From assembly GCA_002405445.1 (NCBI GenBank), contig DHLV01000247.1, positions 3,633-18,801 on the forward strand: a stretch of DNA of 15,169 nt, read 5' to 3'. Each line of letters opens with the position of its first letter. The stretch's first letter is position 1. Positions 14,992 through 15,169 of the stretch are shown here, piece by piece. Made by a program: the position numbers and the translations under genes. The notes under the pieces are model-generated. The model searched no databases. It saw only the letters and a list, made by a program, of their open reading frames with translations, and had not been told where the DNA came from. The DNA comes from Flammeovirgaceae bacterium UBA4659. GTDB lineage: Bacteria; Bacteroidota; Bacteroidia; Cytophagales; Cyclobacteriaceae.

Positions 14992-15169
14992 ATGAAAAGT
15001 TTGAGAAACAGCGTGCAATTGATCGGGAACTTGGGCAAAGATCCTGAAGTGAAAGAGTTTGGCGGAAACAAAAAAGCTTCGTTTTCAATCGCGACTAAAG
15101 ACGCCTACAAAAATGCGAAAGGCGAAAAAATCGAAGACACACAATGGCACAACGTGGTAATCTGGGGCA
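14992..15169 (+). CDS. ssb: Single-stranded DNA-binding protein, 3' truncated
   Basis: The first 59 codons of a single-stranded DNA-binding protein are present; the gene continues past the right edge. It begins MKSLRNSVQLIGNLGKDPEV, the standard SSB opening, followed by ASFSIATKDAY and TQWHNVVIWG, which are strands of the OB fold that binds ssDNA in replication, repair and recombination. ATG 14992 is the only sensible start; it follows an AT-rich leader (TTTTAACTATT) without a Shine-Dalgarno sequence, like the SusC-type gene. The acidic C-terminal tail that recruits partner proteins is outside the window. It is divergent from the zinc-ribbon gene. Whether this is the main chromosomal SSB or a second copy cannot be told from the fragment. 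Confidence 0.95.
   Translation, partial: MKSLRNSVQLIGNLGKDPEVKEFGGNKKASFSIATKDAYKNAKGEKIEDTQWHNVVIWG

Overview
The window looks like chromosomal DNA of a Bacteroidetes bacterium, most likely a Cytophagales-type member. The evidence is a SusC/SusD outer-membrane pair, a type IX secretion (T9SS) C-terminal sorting domain on a large protease, Bacteroidetes-style promoters (TTTG, about 19-20 bp, TAnnTTTG), AT-rich leaders without clear Shine-Dalgarno sequences, and a zinc-ribbon protein of a kind I associate with this phylum beside ssb. Genus and species cannot be read from the sequence.

Left part (1-7625, plus strand). The window opens inside a protein with a PD40 propeller, a carboxypeptidase-regulatory-like domain and an OmpA domain, the order known from the T9SS component PorE and its many paralogues. 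A 113-bp gap with a good promoter leads into a tight four-gene operon: a SusC-type TonB-dependent channel, a SusD-type lipoprotein, a third lipoprotein with an apparent inserted small beta domain, and a lipoprotein with two fasciclin (FAS1) domains. Gaps are 4-6 bp and the operon ends at a textbook intrinsic terminator. The first two genes should bind and import a nutrient at the cell surface; the two extra lipoproteins are probably surface accessory subunits. No glycan-degrading enzyme and no sigma/anti-sigma pair lies in the window, so the substrate is unknown.

Middle (7642-11100, plus). A 1152-residue secreted subtilisin-like protease starts only about 25 bp past that terminator. It has an intact catalytic set, a KP-43-like beta domain, a long beta-rich region opened by a YWIGG...W-S motif, PKD/Ig-like modules and a T9SS sorting domain.

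Right part (11090-14807, minus). Five closely spaced genes, in transcription order: a zinc-ribbon protein, an HNH homing-type endonuclease in a locally AT-rich patch, a short-chain dehydrogenase, a secreted family VIII esterase / beta-lactamase-fold hydrolase, and an exported protein of unknown function whose 3' end overlaps the protease gene tail to tail by 11 bp. The cluster starts from a promoter overlapped by a perfect 22-bp palindrome. Across a 184-bp divergent gap, the start of ssb runs off the right edge.

I see no rRNA, tRNA, CRISPR array, insertion sequence or complete prophage. The locus is mostly a standard nutrient-uptake region. The parts that deserve a second look are the palindrome at the ssb divergence, the inserted domain in the third operon lipoprotein, the terminator-to-protease junction and the HNH gene.
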